A DNA stretch of 64,000 bases from Talinum fruticosum (taxonomy: Eukaryota; Streptophyta; Magnoliopsida; Caryophyllales; Talinaceae), in contig JAITYX010000008.1 in NCBI GenBank assembly GCA_021018815.1, positions 6,880,001-6,944,000 of the forward strand. The letters run 5' to 3'. How positions within the stretch are numbered: position 1 is the first letter of the stretch; each line of letters begins with the position of its first letter. Below, piece by piece: positions 1-12,504 of this stretch. Made by a program: the position numbers and the translations under genes. The notes beneath the pieces were generated by a model. The model saw only the letters and a program-made list of their open reading frames with translations, searched no databases and was not told the origin of the DNA.

Positions 1-1117
1 GGATATTTTAGCCCCCTGCCCCAAGGAAAAAAAGAAGACAGATTTGAGTTTGAGAAGAAAAATATATTCTCTTATGTATAGGTTAAAACATTTACTGTTT
101 TGAGGTGGTTGTACTTCTTAACTATTGTGAATTTTATTCATATTTTCTAAGCTATAATTATGATGAGTTGAGTCTTGACTTGTGTTTTTGATAGTGGTCT
201 TTTCTTCATTTATGTTAGTAATAGCTTATTTTCTTGTTTGTGTAATTATCATTTGCTCGTAATGTAGCACTCATATTTGCGACAAGCACAATACTATAAG
301 GAAAACATAGAAAACAAATTGATTTGATGAAGTAGAAATAAAAACTTGTACATAAAAGAGAAGCATATTTTTGTTTTTTATGTCAAATATTTGAAGTTTT
401 TTGAGTGGTTTAAAATTTTGGTGTTTATATTCTACTTTGAGAGTTGAGAACTGGAGAGGAGGGCAAGTGGCATTTATTAATGCTGACAAAGTTGGTTGCT
501 CATTGTTAGGCCGCCTGAGTTGAAGAGGAGATAGGGTATGAACAATCATTCATTGAGAGAGGGGGAGTAGGGAGAGAGAGTAGGTGGAAGAGGTCAGCAG
601 AATGTGAGAAGGGAATTGAATAATACAGGGCACATATTTCAGTCAACAGTTTATCAATTTGATAATCATTGTTTTCTGTGCATTGCGAAAATGGGCTTTA
701 CTTAAAATGGAATGGGTCTGAGTCTGACCCTTAGTTTTTATGTTATTTGGATTAGTTTATTAGTTTCTGTGTCATTTGGACTGGCTTTATTTTGATCTTT
801 GGTGGAAGATAGAGTTCAAAAATCAAAAAGCTTGGGATGGCTTCACTAAGTTTCTGGGTCAAATCTTTTTCCGCCTATGCTTCGTGTTACCATCAACTTC
901 TTCTATGGGGTTTTGTTCACTCAATCCTCTGTCTGTTGATTTCAGTTACAAATCAATCTCTTCATGCAACACTTGAAACTATGTTGGGCCAGTTTTTGAT
1001 CTAGTGTGTTTGATGTGGCTCCTGTTAGCATTTTGCTCTGCTTCTTTGTGCTTGGCATCTCTGCTTCAAGTATTTCTGCTGGACGGCATTGACTGTTGCT
1101 TGAATTTGTTTTCATAG
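1..1117 (+). other. Intron of NOT3 (partial), no exon seen
   Basis: T-rich, AT-rich sequence ending in a TTTTCATAG acceptor at 1117, directly before the first NOT3 exon visible. Short open frames here have no family resemblance, and I see no further NOT3 exon. A purine-rich stretch near 558-590 looks like simple sequence. Confidence 0.7.
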
Positions 1118-4100
1118 GCCACAGTCACCTCTCCCCAACCTAGTGTCTCTGTTCCAGAACAAGATGAGACGACGTCTCAGGACAATAATATTGACGCTGG
1201 CCCCAAAACTCCACCTTCAAAAAATAGCACCGTCAGTTCTTCGAATCCATCAAATCCACTGGCAAGTCCTACAGCTGTGCCAAATTCTTCAGTTCATCCA
1301 TCTGTTGTGTCAGCTGCATCAGCTTCAGCTTCTGTTTCTGCTCCAGTCTCTGCTCGAGGTATCCTGGAAAGTGCAGCTGCTCCCATGGCTTCTTCTCCCC
1401 TGAATCTCTCAAATATTGCCAAAGAAGAAGAAAGTGCAAACTTTCCTGGACGAAGATCATCACCTGCTCTCACAGATGCTACAGCACTTGCTAGGGGGTG
1501 TCTAGGGGCAGTTTATCTGGCCAACCTACTTCTAGCATCCCTCTTAGTTCTGTGGGTACAATTCCTAGCAGCAGCACAATGCTAGGGAGTGTCCCATTGG
1601 CTTCAGAGTTGGCAAAGAGAAATATATTGGGGACTGATGAAAGGCTAGCAAGCAGTGGTATGTGTAGGCTCTGGCTTCTATGTTAGCTGTAGTGTGATGT
1701 TACCGCAACATTCATTCAGTTAACGGGTTTAACTTAGCTGATTCTGGTACTGTTGCTGATGTTGCAGGTGTTGCTGGTAGACCCTTTTCTTCATCAATGG
1801 TTCCTGGAATGCAGTGGAGGCCTGGAAGCCCATTTCAGGGTCAAGGTGAAGCGGTAAGTATTCGTTTTTCTTTTTCCCTTTCTTTATTGCAAGAAGATTA
1901 GGCTGCAGACATACAGAGATCTAGCCATTATTTAGCATTTAGAAATGCTGCAAACTGAGGAGCAGTTCAGCTAAATGGAATGAAACCTTCTAGGCATGCC
2001 GTACGTTAATGCAAAGGGGTCTTTTTAATAGGACGACCACATCATGCACTCAACTGGATTTTGATAATAAATTGCTCTTCTATGGTGTGGATACAATAGG
2101 AGGCAGTACTTTCTGGAAGCCATAGGAATTTGTAGTGTTGGATACACCATGTTTTGCAAACTGTATAACCACTTGCTGATATTTATCATTCCTCGAAGTT
2201 GTTTGAGTGTGAGGAAAGACCTGTTGTAATGAAGTGAATAAATCTTTCCTTGTGCGCAATAAACATGGGCCTTGTGTATTACATGTCACTCTTCTGGTTC
2301 TGCTGTATTAAGAAAATTTTTATGCCCTCTGGGTTAGTTACTTTTTGTATGCTGCTTGTGTAGTATAATCTGATACTTTTTCAGGGACAGGTTCGTGGAA
2401 GAACTGAGATAGCTCCTGATCTAAGGGAGAAGTATCTCCAGAGGTATCAGCAAGTGCAGCAGCATGGCCACAGCAACATTCTTGGAATGTCAAATCTTAC
2501 AGGAGGAAATCCTAAGCAATTCACTGGGCAGCAGCAGAGTTCACTCTTACAACAGGTTCAGATATTTTTTGACTTGTGCAGAAATTTTTGGTGCCATGAT
2601 TATTTATGTCACAGGGGTTATTGGTTTATATTGACTTTAGAGCTTCAGTTGTGGTTGATTGACAAAAAGTAGCTACAATTTGGTTACTTTTGGTATTTTC
2701 TCACAAAGGAGAGTTTTGTCTTGCCTGGGGTTCCTTCTGTTGAGAACTGCTTATGCAACTCATCTCTTGGTTTTCCCCAGAATTCTATCAGTACTATGGA
2801 TGTTTCCCTAAGATTATTGTACAGATCATACTCTTGTGAGGAGTGTCAGTTGCTGCCATTGTTGGTCAATGTTTTGGCATCTGCAGCAAGTGAATCTTAA
2901 TCTCTCTTGTAGTAGTTTGTTTGAGAACATTTTATTAATCATAATATTGTATTACAAAAATATTCTTAATCGTACTGCTCAAACTGGTGCACGTCTTTGT
3001 TTGCTACAATGACCGTCCTGCATATCTTTTCATCCAAATTTTATTCATTGGGGTGAAAATTCAATAAGCAGACACTGTTAAATTCTGAGGTTCAATCGAT
3101 TTTTAAATCATATACATGACTCTGCTGCTCGGGCTGGAGTGAACTTGGAAACTAATGCTGTGTATATTTTAAGTGTTTCTGTGCTGACAACAATGGTTTG
3201 AAATCATGTGTGGTCTAGTCCTTGTTCCTGTTGTTTACTTGTTTGCCCACCTCTTCAACTTCAGTATCTCTTTAAACAAGGAGAAATAATTTTCTCTGCA
3301 TATTAGGTGGCTTAACTGGTGTGCTTTTTGTTGAATTTGGTTTTAGAAACAGTGAATGTAAATGAAGGGTTAAGTGTGCATTTGTTGCCTTTTTAATGTG
3401 CTGTATATCCAGAACCGCATGTGTTGAGTTGTTACTCTTCATTTTCCTGTCATTCTTTCCTTTTGGTTTTGATATCATTACTTTGTTTTAAAAATTTTTA
3501 ATAATTGAACATTACTCTGACATGTCAATATTATTCTATGAACTTGGTTGCCATTTTCTTGTTCCACTCAAGAATCTCTGATCCCACTGTATAATTTTCA
3601 GTTGAATTCTCAGAGCTCATCCCTCTCCTCTCAAGTTGGTCTTGGGCTAATCCAGTCATCAGGTCTAAGCAGTGCTACATCCATTCCTGGGCAGCAGCAG
3701 CCTATTTCTATCCAACAACAAGCTGGACAGCAGGGATCCCTACTAGGCGGTCAGAAAGATTCAGGTAAATTGCAAATTTATTGTCTTACCATCTGTATTG
3801 TCAGCTTTACTGCACTTGTTTCACTAACTAGGCAAAAATGTGGTTACAAGCATACACTTAGATGAAATGGTTTTGTTGCAGCCATTGAAGATCAGCAGCA
3901 ACAGAATATACCTGATGATTCAGTAGTTGAAATGGCTCCTGTTTCCGGGCTTTCTGAAAATCTGATTAATGAAGATGACCTCAAAGCTTCCTACGTGAAG
4001 GATGTGTCTGTACGTCTTATTATCGCTATTGTTGTTGCTATAACGACTTCAAAGTCTCTTGTTTGTCTAACTTATTCCGTTGTCAGTTAACTGGTGCCTG

Positions 4101-6745
4101 CGTTGTGAAACAGTCCAATGGTTTGTCATATGTTTTATATGGCATATGTGAGAAGTAGCTGTTATTGCTCAATTCTCATAACAAGTAGCAGCTGTTAATG
4201 CACAATTCTCATAATAAGTAAACTATGTGATGTGAGGTCTCTGTAAGACTAAAGATATCAAATTACTTGACCAATGATGCAACTGCATTTGAATTTTTAT
4301 GGGAGTTAGAGCTTGGTGTCCTGTGTGATTGGATTGGAATGGATTAGTTGCACTTTCTTAATTTCTTTAGATCTGAATGTGTGCCATGCTTTGTTTCTAT
4401 GATCCATGCTTTCTTTGCCTTTTTTATGTTGTAAATCATTAGTGGAAAGTTAAAAAGAGGATATATGGGTATCTGGACGTCTTCATATGGAGTATGAATG
4501 CCAACTAGAGAAGAGCTGAAGTGTAATTAGTGGTTATGCTTGTATTGATATCAATGCTATTATATACTATGCCTTCAACCGGTCCTTACCATTAGGCTTA
4601 TAATAGCAGGGTATAGGGAATGGTAGGTTGCATTCTTAATCCTATGATAACTGAATTGTTTGCTTGGTGCTTTATGACAATTAAGAGACATTTTGGAAAC
4701 GCTTGATTTACTCCATTGTAAAAACTGGATCCAAACATGTCTTTGTATAATTTCGTCTGCTGCTTCTTGTAAAAAGGTACATGTATGTTAGGTGTGGACT
4801 TTGTGTATTTGTACAACTGTATCCTTTTCGCATAAGAAAAAGGATATGCCTGAAAGAACAAACCTGAAAGTCTGGAAGCCTTTTGCAGTCTTCCCAAAAG
4901 TAAAATGATTTGACATCCAAATAAGCAGTTCTTGTTTGCTTGGTGGAGCAGTAAATATCTTGCTTCAAATTGCTGGTTAACAAATTGTTCTTAGTTACAT
5001 TTTGTGATTAAAGTGCTGCTTACTGACACTTCTAGTTAACTTCAAATGTTCTTTATCTTTTATACACTTCTAATGAAAATGGTTGTGACCAACTCAAAAG
5101 TTAAAATGTCCTTCTTGCTTGTATGCCATCGTTGTTGTCTAACTGTAGTATTTAGTTTTATGGATTGAGTTATATAATTTTTGTCAACAACATGATTGTC
5201 ATGCTTAAATTAACTCATGTTTGTCTTCCAGAGTGGTGGTGTGCCTGGTTCACTGCCTGAATCCTCCCAACTGGCTAGAGACATTGATCTTTCTCCTGGC
5301 CAACCTTTGCAATCCAGTCAACCTTCTGGAAGCCTTGGAGTGATTGGTCGGAGAAGTGTCTCAGATCTTGGAGCTATCGGTGATAACATCAGTGGAACAG
5401 CCAACTCTGGGGGAATGCATGATCGTCTCTACAATTTGCAGATGCTTGAAGCTGCGTACTATAAACTTCCTCAGCCCAAAGACTCAGAACGGGCGAGGAG
5501 CTATACTCCTGTATGAGAATTGCCATCGTATTGTTCTGATACATCTAGACATTTTCTGCTGGTCTATGTAACGTTTCATTTCTTGATGCTTTCTGCAGAA
5601 ACACCCTGCTGCCACCCCTCCGAGCTACCCGCAAGTTCAGGCACCAATTGTCAACAACCCTGCTTTCTGGGAACGATTGGGTCTTGATACATTGGGAACT
5701 GATACCTTATTCTTTGCATTTTACTATCAGCCGGTTTGTTATCTTGTTATCTGTTTCATGATAGATGTTTTTATTGGGATTCAGGTTTTTATTTTTTCGT
5801 ATACTTTGTAGAATACATATCAACAATATCTGGCTGCAAAAGAGTTGAAGAAACAATCATGGAGATACCATCGTAAATTTAATACCTGGTTTCAGAGGCA
5901 TGAGGAACCAAAGGTTGCTACCGATGAATATGAAAAGGGAACATACGTATACTTTGATTTCCATGTTGGCAGCGATGACCTACAGCAACAGCAGGGATGG
6001 TATGTTTGCATTAAATTCTTAACCTTTTCTGTTTGTTCTTTTTTGAGAAAGAGGGGGTTGGAATAAGGTGTAGAGCATGTCTATGTTCTTTGTGAACCGA
6101 TTTTTGATATCTTGGTAACTAATTATCATCTCTGAAATTGATTATTGACCTATGATTTATTTTGATTGTTTCACCAAGTTTTGCTTTCTGAATTTCTCAT
6201 CAACGTTGAAGATGACATGCGAAATATACTTCTAAAAGTTAAAACTACTTTCTTATCTGTAATAATATCATGTGCGCTTTCAACGTTCTGCAGTATGTAT
6301 TTGTAATCTTGTATTGCGCGATGTTTTTGGGTTCTCAAGATGAAATTTTAAGTAAAAAGTGAGAATCTCTAAAGTGTCTGTCTTGTTTTAAGAAAATGGC
6401 AACAAAACCCAAGATTTTAATAATCTTCTACTTTCGCTAGTGAGAATTTTGTTTGAAGACTTCAAGTATTTAATTGAAATTTGCTATGTAGCTTCACAGA
6501 AAAGAGGACCTTTTTGAATTCCTGTTTTGCTTTCAACAGCTTATGGTCGTGGTTTCTTTGTGCAATCAGTTCTTACTTAGCTGGGAGCCCTTTTTGATGC
6601 CATTCTATGCAAAAGTCCAACTGTACCGATCCTGTTTTCTAGATGATTCTGCTGACTCTATTCCTATGCTATGCTCAGGTGCCAGAGAATCAAGACAGAT
6701 TTCACTTTCGAGTATAACTACCTTGAAGACGAACTCATTGTATAG
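1118..6745 (+). CDS. NOT3: CCR4-NOT complex subunit 3 (NOT3), C-terminal part, left edge cut
   Basis: Scaffold subunit of the CCR4-NOT deadenylase complex, which shortens mRNA poly(A) tails and also acts in transcription. Nine exons are visible: 1118-1657, 1768-1853, 2385-2555, 3602-3764, 3882-4009, 5232-5510, 5599-5733, 5812-5999 and 6679-6745, all with GT-AG borders. They encode about 585 residues. The first two thirds is a low-complexity Ser/Pro/Gln linker. The last four exons are the NOT box shared by NOT2/3/5, with the block [20 protein letters not shown], then [24 protein letters not shown], and the end [12 protein letters not shown]. The N-terminal coiled coil must lie outside the window. 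The frame breaks at the G-run 1494-1498, where one more G rejoins the conserved RG-VSRGS reading and makes the exon total divisible by three. Identity is secure. Confidence 0.93.
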
Positions 6746-7742
6746 ATGTACAGACCATGTCCTGATCTCAAATGCCGCCAATATCAGAATCTTTGGGTTT
6801 GTTTCTTAAGAGCTAACCCATTCTTCAGTTCCAGGATCAAGTGTTGTTTACTTTTGGAATGTCACTTGTTCAGTGTATCAACTTCCCTTCGGGGTGTCGG
6901 GTTTTTCTTCATGACCCAACAAATTTGGACTCAAACACTTAAATGAATCACTCCCTCCCCTTGTCATTTTGTGAGTCTCGAAATTCTGTTGGTTCATGTA
7001 TGCGCTTTGTGGATGTAATTTTGAAATTGGGACCGCTCTTATAAACGGATCATCTGATAATTTGATAATTGATTGGAGCTCCGACAGAACTTGAGTGTGT
7101 TTGCGGGCTTTTTAGGGGAAAACGTGCTGATGGGAAGAAAATGAGACGATATTCGATTAAGTTGAAAATGTGGAGGAAATATACCATCCATGTATAAAGT
7201 AAGGTACCGTCATCAAATTGATGATTCGAAGTGTCTAAACTCAATGATTGTACAACAAAATAAGTATAATAAAATAAATATTCCTAAGGTTTGGGAATGG
7301 AACGACATGACAATATACTTATCACATGCAAATGATAATACTAAGAAAAGTGAATGAAAACATACTATTTACACTAACGAGTAAGTTGAAAGGGAACCAA
7401 ATAATTAAGTCAAAGTATGTTGGAGTTATGGACTTTCTTAGGTACCTTGAAATCTGTTCAGAATCGGTGAAAGTGGTTTTGATTTTATTTTCTTAAAAAG
7501 TGAACTTGTTCTATTGGTTGCGGTTCCGGTTCCCGTTCCCGTTCCCGTTCTCCAAAAAAACCTAGGATCAGTCGTGAAAAAGAAAGATTGTAATTTGTTT
7601 GTTTCCCTTACATTCTGTTTTAGTTTTGGAGTTCTTTTTCTTTTAGATTTCTTTTTTTTTTTTTTGTAAAGATGACTTTTCGAGGTAGTGAACCCAATTT
7701 CAATCTTTTTTCAATTGCTAAATCATAATTAAATTATCCTAT

Positions 7743-7860
7743 TTCACAAGTTAATAAGACAAAAATACATATTTTTTAAAATAACTTCATGATTAAATTA
7801 TACTTGTTTCACAAGTTAATAAGACAAAAATACATACTTTTTAAAATAACTTCATATTTC
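7743..7860. repeat. 65-bp tandem duplication
   Basis: The stretch beginning TTCACAAGTTAATAAGAC at 7743 recurs at 7808 (period 65). The two copies differ by only a few bases over about 50 bp, including a shared ACTTCAT near the end of each. No coding content. Confidence 0.85.
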
Positions 7861-8275
7861 GAAACGTAAACTTTGATCTTGAAATGCTCGCCCCTAGCCC
7901 TACTATGTACAAAGTAAATATCCTGAAAGTACACAATGTTGGACATTATTTCTTAAATAGGGAATACTACTCATATCCAATATCTATAAAGTTGAGATTA
8001 TTTACGTCCAAAAATCCATTCATTTTTTTTATGAAAAGAGTATTTATTAATCCTCATTGTTTTGGGAGTCAAAAGTGGAATAAAAATACCATATTTACGA
8101 ATGTATCCTTAATATAAATATATAATTTCAAAATCTAATGACAATCTAATCTTTTTTCCTTGTTCCAAATTCCACCTCCTAATTACCACCTTTTCCGTTT
8201 GGAAATAATTTTGCGAGAGTAAAAATCTTCTTCTCCCGTTCTCTAGATTTAAATTAACCCTATTCTTATAGAATA

Positions 8276-8524
8276 TACTCATTCTATTTCACAATATTTA
8301 TCGTTTATAGACTGTGAATGAAATACAAAATTTGCGATAAAATTTATATTAAAAGGCCAAATTGTCCAAGGTTTTATTAGAGAAATCAAGAAGGTCAATG
8401 AAAAAAAGAAAAGAAAAAAAGCAGTTAATAGATACAAAATTAATAAACTAGTTATTGATATGTCATTGAGATGGTAAAGTGATAAATATTATAAAATTAC
8501 AAATATAGTGAAATAGACGAAGTA
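8276..8524. mobile_element. Short MITE with imperfect terminal inverted repeats (mariner/Stowaway-like)
   Basis: The left end TACTCATTCTATTTCAC (from 8276) is mirrored by the right end, whose reverse complement reads TACTTCGTCTATTTCAC (ending 8524). The unit is about 249 bp, AT-rich and non-coding, and each end carries a TA dinucleotide. Size, TA borders and the TACT...ATTTCAC ends fit Stowaway-type Tc1/mariner MITEs. The superfamily call is inference from end sequence only. Confidence 0.55.
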
Positions 8525-9420
8525 CTACTAAACATGAAAATGTTATTAACTTCACAAGGGTTATTTTTTAAAAAAAATAAGTAAAACAAGTGAGCGTTAA
8601 CCCTTTCACAATGTTTCAACCAAGCTATATTATTATGTATATATGGCGTGCCCATGCAAACTATGCCAGTGCATCATATCAACGCTGCTTCGCAATCCTA
8701 CAGTAGTAGCAGTTGGAGTATGGCACTCAAACACCCCCCCAATCTCCCCCAAAGAAACAAAATGAATCCCAACAGAAGGGAAAAAAATCTGAAAAATGCA
8801 AAAATACCAAATCCCATGTTTTTCTGTTGATGCAATTTCTGGATTTGTTTACATCTCATTTCTCCCTATAATAATCCAACTTTACAGTTATTTTTCAAAC
8901 CCCATTTTTTGCCTATTCTTTTTCCGTTACTCTAGCAACACTTTGACCTTGTTTTTCCACATTTTTCTTTCTCTTATATCTGACATTTTCTTCCATTTCT
9001 CTGTGGAGAAAGACACTGCTCCAGAAAGAAAATCAAAGGAAGACAGCTTCTTTGATTGTTTTCTTCTTCAAGTTTGTTGAAAGAGAAAGACCCATCTCTT
9101 GAAAATTGTATTGTTTCTTTCTGTCTCTTTTGGGTAATTTTCAGCATGAGTACACAGAAATCAGAATCCATACATGAATTTTTATTGATTTTTTAGTTTT
9201 CTTAGTCAATTTCCTTGGAAACTCATTGATTTAATTTGTGGGGATATCTCTTGATACCAACAACAAACACCACCACCACTCAGCGTGGATCCTGTCTGAA
9301 TACGGTATAGGAAGGTTATTTTTGATACCCATATAGTTTTTTTGAAGGGATACCCATATAGTTAAACTCAACAAAAACCACCCCTTTATTTCTTGTGGTG
9401 AGTTTATAATAGAGGAAAAA

Positions 9421-11951
9421 ATGGAATTGAGGGGGTGTTTGTTTCTGTGTTTTGTGGTTGTGGGGATATTGAGTGGTAAGACTGTTGAAGGGCTCGGTGT
9501 CAATTGGGGAACACATGCTAGTCGAAAACTTCCTCCGAAAACAGTGGTGCAAATGTTGAAGGATAACGGGATCACAAAGGTGAAGCTGTTTGATGCTGAT
9601 GAGGCATGTTTGAGTGCCCTCAGTGGGAGTAATATTGAAGTCATGATTGCGGTTCCGAATGGGGATATGGCCATGGTGACTGATTATAACAAAGCTAAGG
9701 CGTGGGTTGACAAGAATGTCACTAGTTACAAGGGAGGTGTGAACATCAAGTACGTAATTCTATATGCATATTATGCATGTTTCCTTCTTTTTCATGCATA
9801 TGTATATGTATTTGTTTTATTCTTGTGGAATCGAACCCCTTCTATGCATATCAAAGTAATAAGTACGTAAGAAAGCAGTCGGTGAGAAATGGACACAGTC
9901 ATGATTTTAAAAAAAAAAAAAAAAAACCATGGTCGATTCATTCCTTTAATGTCTATTACTTAGACTTCATAGGTTTTGTGGGGAAATAAGTTATGTTTGA
10001 AACTCAAAAATTCATACGAAAATTCCCGTAATAACAAAGTTTACATGATTGTTAACAAAATAGGATGATGTGATATCATACTGGTCTGATCTCAAACAAT
10101 TTCCATATAGATATTTACCATAATCTTAATTGAAACTAGGTGTATTATAAATTATACTGGCGTTAGAACTTTGTGGGCTGCTCTGTTTTTAGATGTTCTG
10201 TTTTATTACCTTATTTGACAGATTAAAAAACCTTTTTGTTGATGCGAAATTCCATTCTGGTTGTAGATATGTGGCAGTTGGAAATGAGCCTTTTCTGAAG
10301 TCATACAATGGCACATTTGTTAAAGACACTTTCCCAGCCCTAAAGAACATCCAAAATGCTTTAAATGATGCTAATGTAGGAGACAGCATAAAGGCAACTG
10401 TTCCCATGAATGCTGATGTTTACGACTCACCAGAATCCAACCCGGTGCCTTCTGCTGGTAAATTCAGGCCTGATATCTCTGATCAAATGACTGAGATTGT
10501 CGAGTTTCTGGCTCAAAACAATGCCCCTTTCACGGTCAACATTTACCCCTTCCTTAGTCTTTACTATGGGGATGGTAAGTTCCCTGAGGACTATGCATTC
10601 TTCGATGGTACAAATGAACCTCTCATGGACAATGGGACCAAGTACACTAACGTGCTCGATGCCAACTTTGACACATTGATTTCATCCCTGAAAGCAGTAG
10701 GGCACGGCGACCTGCCTATCATTGTTGGTGAGGTTGGTTGGCCAACTGATGGTGATATCAATGCTAACAATCAGAATGCTATGAGATACTACAATGGCCT
10801 TCTCCCTAGACTCGCCCAAAAGACGGGCACCCCTCTCAGGCCTGGAGCCGATATAGAGATGTACTTGTTTGCCCTTCTCGATGAGGATGCTAAATCTATT
10901 GCTCCTGGCAACTTTGAGAGGCACTGGGGCATTTTGAGGTATGATGTCCTCCCCCTCTCCCCCTCTCATGGGTTAGGACTTTACTAGTTGAGTTAGCTCA
11001 TATTAGGACTGTTAAATAGGTTAGGCTGTGTTCATCTTCATGTCAAGTTCAAATACGTCAAAAATTTGAATGTGACATGCAGTATGAACAGGTGAAAAAA
11101 TCCTTGACCTTCTAAATAATTTGATACGTCCATCTAATCCGTTTACTGTAACTTAACTCGATACAATTATTATGTTTGTCCACATATATAGCTTACATGC
11201 TTGTAAAAGATGTAAAATCAAAACATACTAAGACGTCTGCTACACAAGAATCTATTCAAACATTTAGGTCAAAGAACATTTCTAACCTTGATCAACCATT
11301 TAACCGGTTATACATGTCAACCATTTAATCAAACAGGTAAAAAGTTCACGTCATGTTATCACGTTATGTCAGTTTTAGCCAGCTCTAAAATCACATCTTT
11401 GTGTCATCAGGTACGATGGGCAGCCAAAATTCCCGATGGATCTGTCAGGGCAGAAGAAGAACATATACTTAACTGGTGCAAAGGATGTGAAATACCTGAA
11501 GAATCAATGGTGCCAGCTGAACCCAGATGCCAGAGATCTTGGCAAGCTTAAAGACAACATCAACTATGCTTGTCAGAACGGAGCTGATTGCACTGCTCTT
11601 GGGTATGGCTCCTCCTGCAATGGCTTGGATGATAGTGGGAACGCGTCCTATGCATTTAACCAGTACTTTCAGGCCCTAGGCCAGAAATCCAGTGCCTGTA
11701 ATTTTGACGGCATGGGGAAGATTGTAATGCAGAACATCTCCACAGGGAACTGCACTTTCCCTATCCAGCTCGCTTCTGGTCTAAGGAACGCCCCCTTTCG
11801 TGTTCTCTTTGCTGACTGTACTCTTGTATTTGTTATTCTGAAGTGGTTGGTCTTTTTGTTTCTTGGTTGTGCAATTTTGGTTGAACAATTTCAGAAGTTA
11901 TTAACACCGTACTGGTCATTATGCCAATCTTTCAGTAGAGTATCATACTGA
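9421..11951 (+). CDS. Glucan endo-1,3-beta-glucosidase-like protein (GH17 + X8/CBM43)
   Basis: Secreted or membrane-anchored cell-wall protein of glycoside hydrolase family 17, expected to bind or cleave beta-1,3-glucan (callose). Exons 9421-9749, 10267-10938 and 11411-11951 join in phase to 513 residues. Residues 1-24 are a signal peptide. The GH17 barrel follows ([25 protein letters not shown] with the proton-donor Glu; [13 protein letters not shown] with the nucleophile Glu). A C-terminal X8 domain starts near WCQLNP and has the expected six cysteines ending at [10 protein letters not shown]. The hydrophobic tail suggests a GPI signal, but about 20 more polar residues follow it, which is atypical. 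By domain order it resembles Arabidopsis At1g64760 (ZERZAUST, described as an atypical glucanase); I recall this rather than having searched it. No frameshift is evident in the conserved part. Confidence 0.92.
9909..9926 (+). repeat. Poly-A run in first intron of the GH17 gene
   Basis: About 18 consecutive A residues inside the first intron. It is a homopolymer whose true length may be uncertain, given the homopolymer problems elsewhere in the window. Confidence 0.8.
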
Positions 11952-12504
11952 TTTTGTGTTAATGCAAGCATATCAGTGCTATGCCAAGAAACAAGGGTAA
12001 CAAACATCAGTGCTATGCCAAGAAACAAGGGTAACAAACAATGTCTGATTCTTCTCAAAAAACCGATAAAAATGAACGCATGCACTAGCATAGTCTCTTG
12101 AATTTATTGCTAGATACCTGGGTTCAGAACTCACTATATTGGCTTTCATGCCTCCCTTTGACACACACAAAAAAGGTCAGCGAGACAGGATATACCTTTC
12201 TATTATGAAGTCAAAAATTGTATTATATACTGGCATTATGGAAAAAAGGCTGAAAATTATGATCCCCAAATTTTATTAATGCGGCAAAGCCGTAAGCATT
12301 GTGATTGTCTTTGAACGTTTCAGGGAGACAATGATATTAATTCCTACACAATTTACAGTGTTACTGGCCTTTTCCATGGCCACAGAATACAACATGAATG
12401 CCCTGTACGCTGATTGACCAGTAAGAACACAATAGTAAGTGTGTGATGACATTTATATACAACAGCCCTACATATCGTTACATGGTCATGATTCTGAACC
12501 AAAG
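11952..12504. other. Tail-to-tail spacer between GH17 and HNH genes
   Basis: Holds the two 3' UTRs of convergent genes. A 34-bp tandem repeat begins at 11972 and 12006 (ATCAGTGCTATGCCAAGA...), immediately after the glucanase stop. No other gene is seen. Confidence 0.65.
11972..12039. repeat. 34-bp tandem repeat in GH17 3' region
   Basis: Two nearly perfect copies of a unit starting ATCAGTGCTATGCC, period 34, lie just downstream of the GH17 stop codon. Confidence 0.85.

Larger units (their letters stand above)
6746..9420. other. Intergenic region between NOT3 and the GH17 gene
   Basis: AT-rich, no convincing gene. It holds the NOT3 3' UTR, a hexamer repeat at 7529-7552 (GTTCCC units), a 65-bp tandem duplication at 7743-7860, a MITE-like element at 8276-8524, and presumably the promoter and 5' UTR of the downstream glucanase gene. 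Confidence 0.6.

Noticed and set aside
9231..9674. 147-codon minus-strand frame over the GH17 start
   Set aside because: Antisense to the signal peptide and first exon of the glucanase; no family resemblance.
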